The notes under the pieces: model-generated
Databases searched by the model: none
What the model was told of the DNA's origin: nothing
What the model saw: only the letters and a program-made list of their open reading frames with translations
Origin: Gilliamella sp. B3022
GTDB taxonomy: Bacteria; Pseudomonadota; Gammaproteobacteria; Enterobacterales; Orbaceae
Assembly: GCF_028751545.1 (NCBI RefSeq)
Contig: NZ_CP071867.1
Coordinates: 1,957,306-2,021,305 of the forward strand
DNA length: 64,000 nucleotides
Direction of reading: 5' to 3'
Program-made: the position numbers and the translations under genes
In this document: positions 40,544-49,280 of the stretch, piece after piece
Position numbering within the stretch: position 1 is the stretch's first letter
Layout of the letters: each line of letters begins with the position of its first letter

Positions 40544-43500
40544 ATGGCATTAGCCCCTATAAAAAAATGGAAATATCCGGTCGTTACCAATGACCCAAAA
40601 AAATCAAGCGCAGCCCGTTATCATCAAGCCTTAATGTTAGCGCAAACCGGTTTTTATCCTGTGAGCGTTAATAAGCTTGTGCATGGAGGCATTCACTTTG
40701 ATGAAGATGTGCTTAAGAATTTAGGCATTGTAAATGATAAACCGAGCAAAGTGTACTGTATAGCAGATGGTGAAGTCATTGCTTATCGGGTTAACGACAA
40801 TTATCAAAAAGTTGATTATGGTGATAAGGTTAGTTTTTTCTCAACCGGTTTTGTTTTAGTTCGTCATCTGCTTGAAATGGAACGAATTGAAGAAGTGGCT
40901 CCGGCAGCGACACCAACTCCAACAACCGAAAGTCAGTCATCACCCGACGCAGCTACCACTAACTCAACTGAAAATTCAACAGCGCCAGCAGCCTATGCAT
41001 TACCGTCGTCAAATACGTCGCCAGCCACGACTACACCGGTAACGACATCACCAACGGGCACAGATACCCATACCCCAACGACAACCGGTGACGCATCAAC
41101 AGCAAGTACACCGCCTGCTACTGAAACGGCTAAACCTAAACAGTCCGGTCACCAGCTGTATTTTTATAGTTTATATATGCATTTGGCTGATACTAAATTT
41201 TACAATGATAACCCAAAAGAGCCTACGCCAGCATTTTGGGAGCAAGATATTTATCGGGTCACTGAAAAAGGTTTAGATTTTGTTGAAGGATTAAATATTC
41301 GAAAGAAGCCTGACTTAAAAAAAGGTGAGATTCTTGCAGTCTTACAAGCGGGCACCAAAGTGGAATTGAATCTTGAGTTACATACCGAAGATTATAAATG
41401 GTATGCGGTGACCTCATTAAAGGAAGGCTATTGTTCAATACCGGTATTAACGCCTTATGAGCATGAAGGAAAGAAGATTATCGGTTGGGTTTTCAATGGA
41501 ACTCAAAAGCAGCTCACGGAATCCGAATTTGATATAAAAGATAAAGATAAAGATAAAAATAAAAATAAAAATTTTGCCAAATCAAAAGGACTGAGAGTCA
41601 GGGATGAAAGTAAAAAAAACATACTGTCTATGTTACCCAAGGGAACCCAAGTAAAAATAAGCGGTAAGAAAAAACCTAAAACGTTTGTTGAATTAGCCCA
41701 GATAGTCCGTGACGGGCAACCGACCATTCCTTTATCAGAAGGAAAAAAACTCGTATGGAGCGATAATCTTGAAAACATCACCCGAGGAAAAGAATATAAT
41801 CAGGTAGTGGTATTAGATAAACCGTATCCAATCAAAGCCGGTGATTTAGTGGGGCATATTGGTCATAATCAAAATAAAGGCATCAGCAAACAAAAAGATA
41901 AAGACGGTAATTATATAGAGATGGCGACTTTACCGCTAAAAACAGGTTTAACAGCAAGTCAATATAAACCAAGTTTACATGTTGAATGCTTTACTTGTGA
42001 CGATTTGCCGACGTTCATCACCCAAACGCAGACAGAGGCAGGTAAAATACCCGATGAAGATAAAACATTGGTTGGCATATCAAAAGGTGCAAAATTACTG
42101 GCGTCAGCATCAGAATCGGATACAAAAGTCGGTGAGTGCCTTAAAGGTTCGGAAATAAAAATATTAAGTAAAGAACGGAATATCAACTGGTTCCAAATAG
42201 AGATTCAAACATCGAAAAGTGAAACTAAAACATTATGGATAGAGAATAATAAAGAGATACAGGATAAACTAAAAGAAAAAGGTAATCTAAAAGATTTAGC
42301 CAGTACCACAAAGGCATGGAGCAAGTTTCCATTACAACAGAGTGAGTTAACAACCAGTAAAAAAGAAGTCGATACACCACCGTTGCTACTGAATTTAAAT
42401 GATGAAGATTTAATCAAGAATGATAAACGAGCCATGGATGAAAAGGGGACATTATGGTTATGGATAGAGCATGCAGTGGATAGTCAAAATGTTCCTATCA
42501 AAGGATGGACATTTATTGGCAGTGAGGGCGTGAAGAAAGTCAGTGGTTGGGAGTGGTTTGGTTTTAAACAGATTACAGAAACTGGCAGTTTAAAAGAGTT
42601 TTACCTGAGTGCGAAAAAATCAGAAACCCGAAACAAAGATAATGCTTCACTGGAGAACTATAAGCCAACCCTCAAAGAGACCTTAACAATATTAGATAAG
42701 CAATACATTCAAAATAGTAATAAATATGCAACATTAACACAGGGATGTTTTAAAGGGATATCCGAAAAACCACACTTAACAACGGCACTGGGACGGCTGT
42801 TAGTAAATTATCAAAGTGAATGGTATGAAGAGCTGGATGCAGAAGGAAAGCGACCGGAATGGGAAGCATTAAACAGTGAAATGACTGGTGATGCGGAAAA
42901 CTATTTGGGTTATATAAAAGACGGCGATGAAGCAAAACGTGATGCATATGTTAGTAAGATGGACGCAAGCAAACAAGAATCAATAAAACAAGGCTTAGAA
43001 CAACAAAGAAGAGACTATGAGCGTTTTCCAGCAGATTATAAAGATGCACCCGACAAGAAATTAGCACAAGAGCAACTTAAATTATTGGGCATAATAAATG
43101 GGTTAGAAGATAAGTATAAATTATGGGAAAAAACCAAAGAAAAAGCGACAAAAATGCTGTGGTGGGACGATGTAGTCGAAGGATTAGCTAAGCAAAGTCA
43201 ACAGACAGAACAAAGTGACACTGAAACAGAAAAAGATAAAACAGAAGACAGCTCAAAGCAACAAACCGAAACATCATCAACGCCAGCCACGTTAAGCCAA
43301 AACGGTGAGGTTTGGTTTATGCATCCTGTGGCTATGGTGGATTATTTTAATATTGTTGAAATAAAAAAAGGCTGGGCAGAAAGCCCATTTGCTTTGCTGT
43401 TAGGTGAAGTTGAATCCAATAATGATTATTCAGCTTATAATCAAACTAAACCAAAACTAAGAGCTTTTTTTAATACTAACTTAACCTCTATGACGCTAAA

Positions 43501-43906
43501 GGAATTAATTGATAAACAAGCAAAAGGGGAAATATTTGCTGCTGGACGCTTTCAAATAATTCCTGAAACTTTAAAATCAGCTCTAGATTATTTAAAATTA
43601 GACTTATCATTGAAATATAATAAAGAAACACAAGATATTTTATTTGAAGAATATTTGATAAAAATTAAAAGGAAGAACATAATAAAATATTTAGAACAGG
43701 ATGGTGATGTTGAAGATGCTATTTATGATTGGGCTAAAGAATTTGCATCAGCAGGAGTACGTAAAGGGAAAACAATAAGTAATGGAAGAATTGCAGCTTT
43801 TGAAGGTTCATCATATTATCAAGGAGATGGGCTAAATTCTGCCCATATATTACCAGCTCAAATGGTTGAAGCATTAAAAGAATCGAAAAATGGAAATTGG
43901 AGGTAA
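40544..43906 (+). CDS. VgrG-linked candidate T6SS effector: degenerate M23-like fold, SH3-like repeats, C-terminal lysozyme-like domain
   Basis: 1120 residues, 12 bp after vgrG with AAAAGGA before the ATG. Residues 1-500 contain pieces of an M23 metallopeptidase fold in order: HGGIHFD (47-53), ADGEVIAY, YSLYMHL (His213), a GDLVGHIGHNQ turn, and SLHVECF (His479). The usual HxH reads SLH, so zinc binding is doubtful. A Thr/Pro-rich linker (about 118-200) and three SH3b-like units (near 249, 349 and 515) interrupt or follow it. The C-terminal 190 residues resemble lambda-endolysin-type lytic transglycosylases: GEVESNND (Glu955/Glu957) and AAGRFQIIP (Gly1001). Position suggests delivery by VgrG and attack on peptidoglycan. 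A secreted candidate immunity gene follows. Confidence 0.75.
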   Translation: MALAPIKKWKYPVVTNDPKKSSAARYHQALMLAQTGFYPVSVNKLVHGGIHFDEDVLKNLGIVNDKPSKVYCIADGEVIAYRVNDNYQKVDYGDKVSFFSTGFVLVRHLLEMERIEEVAPAATPTPTTESQSSPDAATTNSTENSTAPAAYALPSSNTSPATTTPVTTSPTGTDTHTPTTTGDASTASTPPATETAKPKQSGHQLYFYSLYMHLADTKFYNDNPKEPTPAFWEQDIYRVTEKGLDFVEGLNIRKKPDLKKGEILAVLQAGTKVELNLELHTEDYKWYAVTSLKEGYCSIPVLTPYEHEGKKIIGWVFNGTQKQLTESEFDIKDKDKDKNKNKNFAKSKGLRVRDESKKNILSMLPKGTQVKISGKKKPKTFVELAQIVRDGQPTIPLSEGKKLVWSDNLENITRGKEYNQVVVLDKPYPIKAGDLVGHIGHNQNKGISKQKDKDGNYIEMATLPLKTGLTASQYKPSLHVECFTCDDLPTFITQTQTEAGKIPDEDKTLVGISKGAKLLASASESDTKVGECLKGSEIKILSKERNINWFQIEIQTSKSETKTLWIENNKEIQDKLKEKGNLKDLASTTKAWSKFPLQQSELTTSKKEVDTPPLLLNLNDEDLIKNDKRAMDEKGTLWLWIEHAVDSQNVPIKGWTFIGSEGVKKVSGWEWFGFKQITETGSLKEFYLSAKKSETRNKDNASLENYKPTLKETLTILDKQYIQNSNKYATLTQGCFKGISEKPHLTTALGRLLVNYQSEWYEELDAEGKRPEWEALNSEMTGDAENYLGYIKDGDEAKRDAYVSKMDASKQESIKQGLEQQRRDYERFPADYKDAPDKKLAQEQLKLLGIINGLEDKYKLWEKTKEKATKMLWWDDVVEGLAKQSQQTEQSDTETEKDKTEDSSKQQTETSSTPATLSQNGEVWFMHPVAMVDYFNIVEIKKGWAESPFALLLGEVESNNDYSAYNQTKPKLRAFFNTNLTSMTLKELIDKQAKGEIFAAGRFQIIPETLKSALDYLKLDLSLKYNKETQDILFEEYLIKIKRKNIIKYLEQDGDVEDAIYDWAKEFASAGVRKGKTISNGRIAAFEGSSYYQGDGLNSAHILPAQMVEALKESKNGNWR
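41540..41572 (+). repeat. in-frame hexanucleotide tract in the effector gene
   Basis: Three GATAAA units followed by AATAAA units encode an alternating Asp/Asn-Lys stretch between the first and second SH3-like units. Copy number could change by slippage in 6-bp steps without breaking the frame. Confidence 0.7.
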
Positions 43907-43908
43907 AT

Positions 43909-44337
43909 ATGAAAAAGTTAAAGTTTGCTCTTCTGTGTTTCATAATATTTGCAATTAATTATTCCTTAATAGCTCAAGCTCAAAGTAAAGAACTTATCAA
44001 ATTAGATTTTAACGATTTCGCTATTAAAACTAAAACAAAAATTAAAAATGCAAACTTTGCGTATCATTATTTGATTAAGGTTTATGGGTGTGGTGGTGGT
44101 GCAATTTGTGGAGAGATTCGAAACTTACTCTCTAACAAAGTTATTGGACTTCCTAATGCTTATTTGATAGAAGATGAAAATGGAGAAAATGGGTTTTCTA
44201 TAGAATATCATTTAAATAGTAGTTTAATTATTATTTCTGGAATAATAGCGGATCCTGATGAAAATGAAGCTAACGAAGGATATAGAAGAAGATATTATAA
44301 TTTCATAAATGAAAAGTTTGAGCTTTTAGAAAAATAA
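43909..44337 (+). CDS. candidate periplasmic immunity protein
   Basis: 142 residues from the ATG at 43909, whose GGAGG ribosome site (43899-43903) lies in the last codons of the effector gene; the starts and stops are 2 bp apart, so translation is coupled. A Sec signal peptide (1-24, AQA cleavage) exports it to the periplasm, where a wall-degrading effector acts. The mature part has a GCGGGAICG loop (Cys61, Cys67, possible disulfide) and an acidic C-terminal half (DENGENG; DPDENEANEG). I do not recognise the family with certainty. The immunity role is inferred from position, export and coupling. Confidence 0.65.
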   Translation: MKKLKFALLCFIIFAINYSLIAQAQSKELIKLDFNDFAIKTKTKIKNANFAYHYLIKVYGCGGGAICGEIRNLLSNKVIGLPNAYLIEDENGENGFSIEYHLNSSLIIISGIIADPDENEANEGYRRRYYNFINEKFELLEK

Positions 44338-44520
44338 TTAACATTATTGGGGAGCTATAAATTAACTATTAGATGTTAATAATCGTGATAATATTAAAGT
44401 ATGAACAATTCAATTTAGGGATATCAATAGAAAAAGCTCTTGTTGAAAAAATTTTTTCATGCAGTTGGAGCATTAAGTAATGCTAAGATGTGAAGAAAGT
44501 CAATTGTTCGTTCTTAGAGA

Positions 44521-44852
44521 TTAGCACAACAAAAAAGAGATTATCAACGTTTTCCCGCTGATTATAAAGCTGCCCCCGACAAGAAATTAACACCGGAGCA
44601 ACTTAACTTATTGGGTAAAATAAATAAGTTAGAAGAGAAGTCAGAATTATGGGAAAAAACCAAAGAAAAAGCGACAAAAATGCTGTGGTGGGATGATGTC
44701 GCCAAAGGATTAGCTAAGCAAAAGCAGCAGACACAACAAAGTGACACTGAAACTGAAAAAAGTCAAACATCCCCCCCTCAACTGAGCAAACCGAAACTTC
44801 ATCAACGCCTGCCACCTTAAGTCAAAACGGTAAAGTTTGGTTTATGCATCCG
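44521..44852 (+). pseudogene. displaced fragment of a related T6SS effector gene
   Basis: The sequence closely repeats 42995-43326 of the effector gene, offset by about 1526 bp: the segment encoding AQQKRDYQRFPADYKAAPDKK, the KTKEKATKMLWWDD motif and the QTQQSDTETEK linker, then QNGKVWFMHP after a frame change near 44785. It has no start, is frameshifted, and stops matching exactly where the toxic C-terminal domain of the intact gene begins to diverge. It looks like the remnant of an older effector variant displaced by the present effector-immunity pair. Confidence 0.85.
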
Positions 44853-44862
44853 CTTACATTAT

Positions 44863-45063
44863 TTAATTTTTTTTTATGGTAAAGCCTGATAGACATTGAA
44901 TTTTCTTTACTAAGAATAGGTTACCTTTTCTTCCAAAGTTTTCTTTTCCAATGAAGGTTTCATCGCGATTCACTACGACATATTGCAACTTACAAGTCTT
45001 TAAAATAGTCATAAATGTTGACAGCAATTTAATGATCCTACGTTTAGTTTTGTTAGAAATTAA
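44863..45063 (-). pseudogene. possible transposase fragment
   Basis: A stop-free minus-strand stretch of about 67 codons without a usable start. It includes KTKRRIIKLLS and VVVNRDETFIGKENFGRKGN. The DETFIG element recalls the first catalytic Asp region of IS1595-type transposases, but the match is from memory and short. No terminal inverted repeats or target duplications are evident. Confidence 0.25.
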
Positions 45064-45152
45064 TCATTTTTATATTGTTATTTGTACAAATAATGCATAA
45101 TGTTAAAGTTAACTCTTTTTAAAATAAATAGTTTGATGATAGGAATAGAGAT

Positions 45153-46682
45153 ATGATGAAATGCAATTTATTTTTTTTATCGGTTTTAAGTTGTTTGGGT
45201 GCTTCTGCTTATGCAACTCCAGTTTTATGGGATTCAGCCGTACACTGTCAAAGCTTGCGTAATTTGGAATTAGAGGGTGCAAAAGTAGTAAATACTGAGC
45301 TAATTGAAGAACACTTTATACCTTCGTCAAAATTAGCGGATACATTACGAGGGGCTAAAACTAAAGAATTTTTCGATTTACCAGAGATTTGTCGAGTTGA
45401 ATTAATGATTGAACCAGCTATTAATGTTGAAATATGGTTGCCAAGTCAATGGAATCACCGTTTACAATCCATTGGCGGTGGGGGATACGCAGGATTTATA
45501 CCATTTGATAAGTTAGCCGTAGCGGCTAAACATGGTTATGTCGCAGCAGCGACCGATACTGGACATGAAGGGAGTTTGTTTGATGGTAAATTTGTTTTTA
45601 AAGAGGGCAAATTACAAGTGGATTCGATAGCAGATTTTGCTTATCGCAGTGTACATGAAATGACAATAAAAACTAAACACATTATCGAATCCTATTACGG
45701 TCAGGCTCCAGATTATTCCTATTGGAATGGTTGTTCAACCGGTGGTAGGCAAGGATTAATGGAGGCTCAAAGATACCCAACTGATTATGATGGTTTATAT
45801 ATCGTAGCGCCAGCAATCTATTGGGATAAATTTATACCAGCAGAAATATGGCTACAAGTGGTGATGCAAGAAGAGTTAGGAAGGCCGATTGAAAGTAGCA
45901 AACTTGATGAAGTTAGAAAAGCCATTATTAAATTTGCTGATGAAAAAGATGGAATTAAAGATGATATCGTTAACGATCCAACAACATTACAAATTAGTGA
46001 TGTATTACTCAATCAAGCTGGGCTTAATAAAGATGAAATTCGAACATTACGAAAAATATGGCAAGGTCCAACAGATCAAAATGGAAAACCTTTGTGGTTT
46101 AGTATTGAACCAACCGCGCCACTTGATGTATTAGCCGGTAATGAAGGCCCTTTTCCTATACCGGTTGATTATTTGAAGTATTGGATTAAACAAAATCCAA
46201 ATTTTGAATGGAAAAGTTTAGGGTATAATGGTTTCGAAAATTATTTTGATGAATCAGTAAAAATGTTTGCTCCAATAATGGGAACAGATAACCCTGATTT
46301 GAGCCAGTTCAATAAATCGGGTGGAAAAATGATTATTTGGCATGGTTTAAATGATCGTCTGATAGCGCCAAAAGGAACGATTCAATACTATAATAATGTA
46401 TTGAAAGTTATGGGGGGCAAAGATTATGTTGATAACTTTGCAAAACTCTATTTAGCACCGGGTGTTGACCATTGTAATGGTGGTGAGGGTCCCGATGACA
46501 TTAATGGCTTTGAGTCATTAGTTAATTGGATTGAGAAAAAACAAGCGCCAAGGAATCTGATTGCTAAAAAAATAGAAAATGGTCAAGTAACTTTACAAAG
46601 ACCGATATGCCAATATCCTCAACAAACACTCTATAAAGGTAAAGGTGATACTAATAACCTTGATAATTATATCTGTGAATAA
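45153..46682 (+). CDS. secreted tannase/feruloyl esterase family protein
   Basis: 509 residues with a Sec signal peptide (cleaved around ASAYA-T). The family's catalytic CS-D-HC arrangement is visible: Cys194-Ser195 in GCSTGG, Asp401 in NDRLIAP, and His440-Cys441 in GVDHCNGG, where the two cysteines form the disulfide next to the triad. These enzymes cleave ester bonds of gallate, ferulate or similar plant phenolics. A terminator follows directly, so it is a single-gene unit. The substrate cannot be assigned from sequence; plant-derived gut diet compounds are plausible. Confidence 0.9.
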   Translation: MMKCNLFFLSVLSCLGASAYATPVLWDSAVHCQSLRNLELEGAKVVNTELIEEHFIPSSKLADTLRGAKTKEFFDLPEICRVELMIEPAINVEIWLPSQWNHRLQSIGGGGYAGFIPFDKLAVAAKHGYVAAATDTGHEGSLFDGKFVFKEGKLQVDSIADFAYRSVHEMTIKTKHIIESYYGQAPDYSYWNGCSTGGRQGLMEAQRYPTDYDGLYIVAPAIYWDKFIPAEIWLQVVMQEELGRPIESSKLDEVRKAIIKFADEKDGIKDDIVNDPTTLQISDVLLNQAGLNKDEIRTLRKIWQGPTDQNGKPLWFSIEPTAPLDVLAGNEGPFPIPVDYLKYWIKQNPNFEWKSLGYNGFENYFDESVKMFAPIMGTDNPDLSQFNKSGGKMIIWHGLNDRLIAPKGTIQYYNNVLKVMGGKDYVDNFAKLYLAPGVDHCNGGEGPDDINGFESLVNWIEKKQAPRNLIAKKIENGQVTLQRPICQYPQQTLYKGKGDTNNLDNYICE

Positions 46683-46690
46683 TTCCGTCA

Positions 46691-46723
46691 CTCGCTAACT
46701 GAATACTCGGTTAGCGAGCTTTT
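46691..46723 (+). terminator. rho-independent terminator after the tannase gene
   Basis: Stem CTCGCTAAC (46691-46699) with GTTAGCGAG (46710-46718), 10-nt loop, then CTTTT. It begins 8 bp after the stop codon. Confidence 0.82.
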
Positions 46724-46830
46724 CAATGCTTGAATGGCAAATCATTTTTTATATTGAAAGTAGTTTTTACTTGTTGGTCATTACAAATTTTTTGGCATCT
46801 TTGTCTCTTTTATGATCGATATTTGATTTA

Positions 46831-46870
46831 AAGTGAAACGGTATAGACTCCTAAATTTTTTTTACAAGAT
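46831..46870 (+). repeat. dispersed 40-bp repeat, copy B, with a degenerate third copy nearby
   Basis: About 34 of 40 positions match 35686-35725, same orientation. A weaker, internally deleted version (AGTGAATAGACTCTAATAATTTTTTGAG) follows at about 46890-46917. Function unknown; a mobile-element end, a protein-binding site or a recombination scar are possible. Confidence 0.65.
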
Positions 46871-46977
46871 AATGCTGTTTTATCTTGATAAGTGAATAGA
46901 CTCTAATAATTTTTTGAGATTGTTTCAGATAATGTCAATCTACCCGATTAGGTATAAGAATGTTAGACACCGCCTTG

Positions 46978-47505
46978 CTATAAGCCACTTGATAAATGCA
47001 AAATTTGATGGATATTTTTGTGTTGGTTATTTGGTTTTTGCTCGAAAAAAGTAAACGAAGTATATTGCCATTTATCCGGATTATAGATAACGACATTACC
47101 AACCTGATTTTGATATTCTGTAATTTTGAAATTAAAATTCTTTAGTTGAGCTTTCACCGGTATCGTGTGATGTTCTTCAAGTACATATTTACTGAGTAGA
47201 AAGTTATCTTCTAATTTAATGTTTGCGGTAATGCCGATATTAATATTTTGCCAGCCAAACGTATCAATTATATTGTCAAAGTAGCCATCAAAAATAAATT
47301 GAGTCATCCCGTTAGTATGTTGCCAAACATACAGTGGGCAATAGCTGTTTGCTAGATTATCACTCCCTTTTTCTGAAATTAAATAAGCTTTAAAAAGTAA
47401 ATCTTTAAAGCCATCCATTTTATAGCCATTTTGTTTGACACGATTTTTTATGATTTGCATATCATAATCGGCAGGTAAAAGAATTTTATATTGCATAGCT
47501 TGCAT
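46978..47505 (-). CDS. DUF4865 family protein
   Basis: 175-residue cytoplasmic protein beginning MQAMQYKILLPADYDMQIIKN, the recognisable start of DUF4865 proteins. AAGGAG six bases before the ATG supports this start. Function is unknown. DUF4865 genes are commonly found beside LysR regulators, and here a LysR-type gene is divergent 126 bp away, which it probably answers to. No catalytic motif is evident. Confidence 0.75.
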   Translation of the reverse strand: MQAMQYKILLPADYDMQIIKNRVKQNGYKMDGFKDLLFKAYLISEKGSDNLANSYCPLYVWQHTNGMTQFIFDGYFDNIIDTFGWQNINIGITANIKLEDNFLLSKYVLEEHHTIPVKAQLKNFNFKITEYQNQVGNVVIYNPDKWQYTSFTFFEQKPNNQHKNIHQILHLSSGL

Positions 47506-47631
47506 GTTTTTCTCCTTTGAATGTTAAAGTCAGTTTATAACTATGATTATGAGTTTAATAAGGAAATTGAAGTTTGAATAATTCTAATTTATGATAGGGT
47601 TATCAAAAAAAGTGATAGGGGACTTTGTAAA

Positions 47632-48369
47632 ATGGATTTTAAAGGATTACTGATTTTTAGAACGATTTATGATCTTAAAAGTCTCAATAAAGCGGCTAAA
47701 GCTCTGAACTGTACACAATCAAATTTAACGGCTCACTTAAAAAAGATTGAGTATGAATTGCAAGCTACCTTATTTATTCGTGGTTTTGATGGAGTTAAGC
47801 CTACTCAAGAGGGGCAACAATTTTATCATTTTACTTTGCAGACTTTAGCAAAGTATTCACAACTCAAAAAGTCTTTTAAAGGTAAGCGTAATACATTATT
47901 AATATCGGAGCTTTTATTTCAGTTTATTGTGATTGAAACAACAAAATATTGCATTGACTCTACTGAAATTGTCATTAAACGAACCAGTGATATATTGAAT
48001 CAAATTCAACATCATTGTTATGATGAAGTGATTACTTTTGAAAAAGTTAAGCATCCTGATTATCTTTTAACAAATACCGAAAACTTAGCGATTGCTTTTT
48101 TGCAAAGCCAATCAATTGTAACTCCTGAGCGTTTGCCAATATTGATCAATAATGATGAACATTGCCCATTAAGAGTCAAAACGCTTACTTTGGGTTATCC
48201 ATCGGAGAAAATTATTACGGTCGATTCTTTGAGCCAATTACTCAATCTTGTCGAAAGAGGAAAAGGCATAGCCTTGTTGCCCATTTTTTTAAAAAAAGAT
48301 AAATTAAAAGCCATCAATAATCATTGTGACTGTATTGAATATTATTGTTATCAACATCATTGTGTTTAG
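47632..48369 (+). CDS. LysR-family transcriptional regulator, short
   Basis: 245 residues. The N-terminal winged helix is clear (LIFRTIYDLKSLNKAAKALNCTQSNLTAHLKKIEYEL). The effector-binding part is only about 180 residues and lacks several segments of the usual roughly 300-residue protein, so the fold may be reduced. It is divergent from the DUF4865 gene and convergent with an AraC gene 14 bp away. Likely controls the DUF4865 gene (inference). Confidence 0.8.
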   Translation: MDFKGLLIFRTIYDLKSLNKAAKALNCTQSNLTAHLKKIEYELQATLFIRGFDGVKPTQEGQQFYHFTLQTLAKYSQLKKSFKGKRNTLLISELLFQFIVIETTKYCIDSTEIVIKRTSDILNQIQHHCYDEVITFEKVKHPDYLLTNTENLAIAFLQSQSIVTPERLPILINNDEHCPLRVKTLTLGYPSEKIITVDSLSQLLNLVERGKGIALLPIFLKKDKLKAINNHCDCIEYYCYQHHCV

Positions 48370-48383
48370 TTTTTACTAAAATC

Positions 48384-49253
48384 TCATGTTTTTTGTGATA
48401 ATTTACTGTGATATTGTCGACGGTATTCGGTTGGTGAACGTTCGGTTTTTTTTCTAAAAATTCGACAAAAATAGTTACTGTCTCTAAAACCGGAAGCATG
48501 CGCAATCTCTTTTATATTTAAGTCATAGTTCTTAAGCAATGATTTGGCGTATTCTAAACGGATATGATTGACGTATTCATTCAATCCAATCTTTCCTTCA
48601 CGTTGAAAAAGATGTGATAAATAATTCGGTGAGATATAGAACATCTTCGCTAAAAAATTGCGGGTCACATCTTCACGAAAGTGCGTATCGATATACTGGC
48701 GAATCGCTTCAAATAAACTGGTGGTTTTCGACGAAGTTTCGATAGTGGCGTTGAGCAAATCAAGTGTGTTACTCAGTAAACTATGTATAAGAAAATAGGC
48801 GGTTTGATTTTTTTCTGATGGTTGCTTATGCCAGGTAAGTTCTGCAAGTGCCTGAATAATGAAGGTGCCAACACGTGGTCCACGTCTTGCAATATTGTAT
48901 TGATCTTTAGAAATTATTTGCGTTCCATCCCAATGAAACAAACTTAAACCAATTTGTTGTTTTTCAAATAAAATACTTAAAATGGTAACTGGTTTATGCC
49001 AAAGGGGTTTATTCCAACTATTCGAGGTAACATAGAGAATATCATTGGAATAGAGCGTTTTACTGATTTGTTCACCTCTATCATTTGTCCATAACATCTT
49101 TTGTTGACCTTTTATGATGATTTCTATACGAGGAAAATTAACTTGGTAAGCAAGGATAGGAACTAAAGAAGGATGATTGACAAAGTATATCTTATTGATA
49201 TTGATATTTTTATTAGCAAATTGTTTGAGTATTTGTTCAATAGATAAATCCAT
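48384..49253 (-). CDS. AraC-family transcriptional regulator
   Basis: 290 residues from ATG 49253 (GGAG 7 bases upstream; the frame opens at a TTG at 49271). An N-terminal cupin-like sensing region precedes two helix-turn-helix motifs at the C terminus (NFLAKMFYISPNYLSHLFQREGKIGLNEYVNHIRLEYAKSLL; IKEIAHASGFRDSNYFCRIFRKKTERSPTEYRRQY). The sensing domain does not identify a ligand. The target is unknown; no catabolic operon lies next to it. Confidence 0.87.
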   Translation of the reverse strand: MDLSIEQILKQFANKNININKIYFVNHPSLVPILAYQVNFPRIEIIIKGQQKMLWTNDRGEQISKTLYSNDILYVTSNSWNKPLWHKPVTILSILFEKQQIGLSLFHWDGTQIISKDQYNIARRGPRVGTFIIQALAELTWHKQPSEKNQTAYFLIHSLLSNTLDLLNATIETSSKTTSLFEAIRQYIDTHFREDVTRNFLAKMFYISPNYLSHLFQREGKIGLNEYVNHIRLEYAKSLLKNYDLNIKEIAHASGFRDSNYFCRIFRKKTERSPTEYRRQYHSKLSQKT

Positions 49254-49280
49254 AACAACGCTCCAGATCAATTGATTTAT

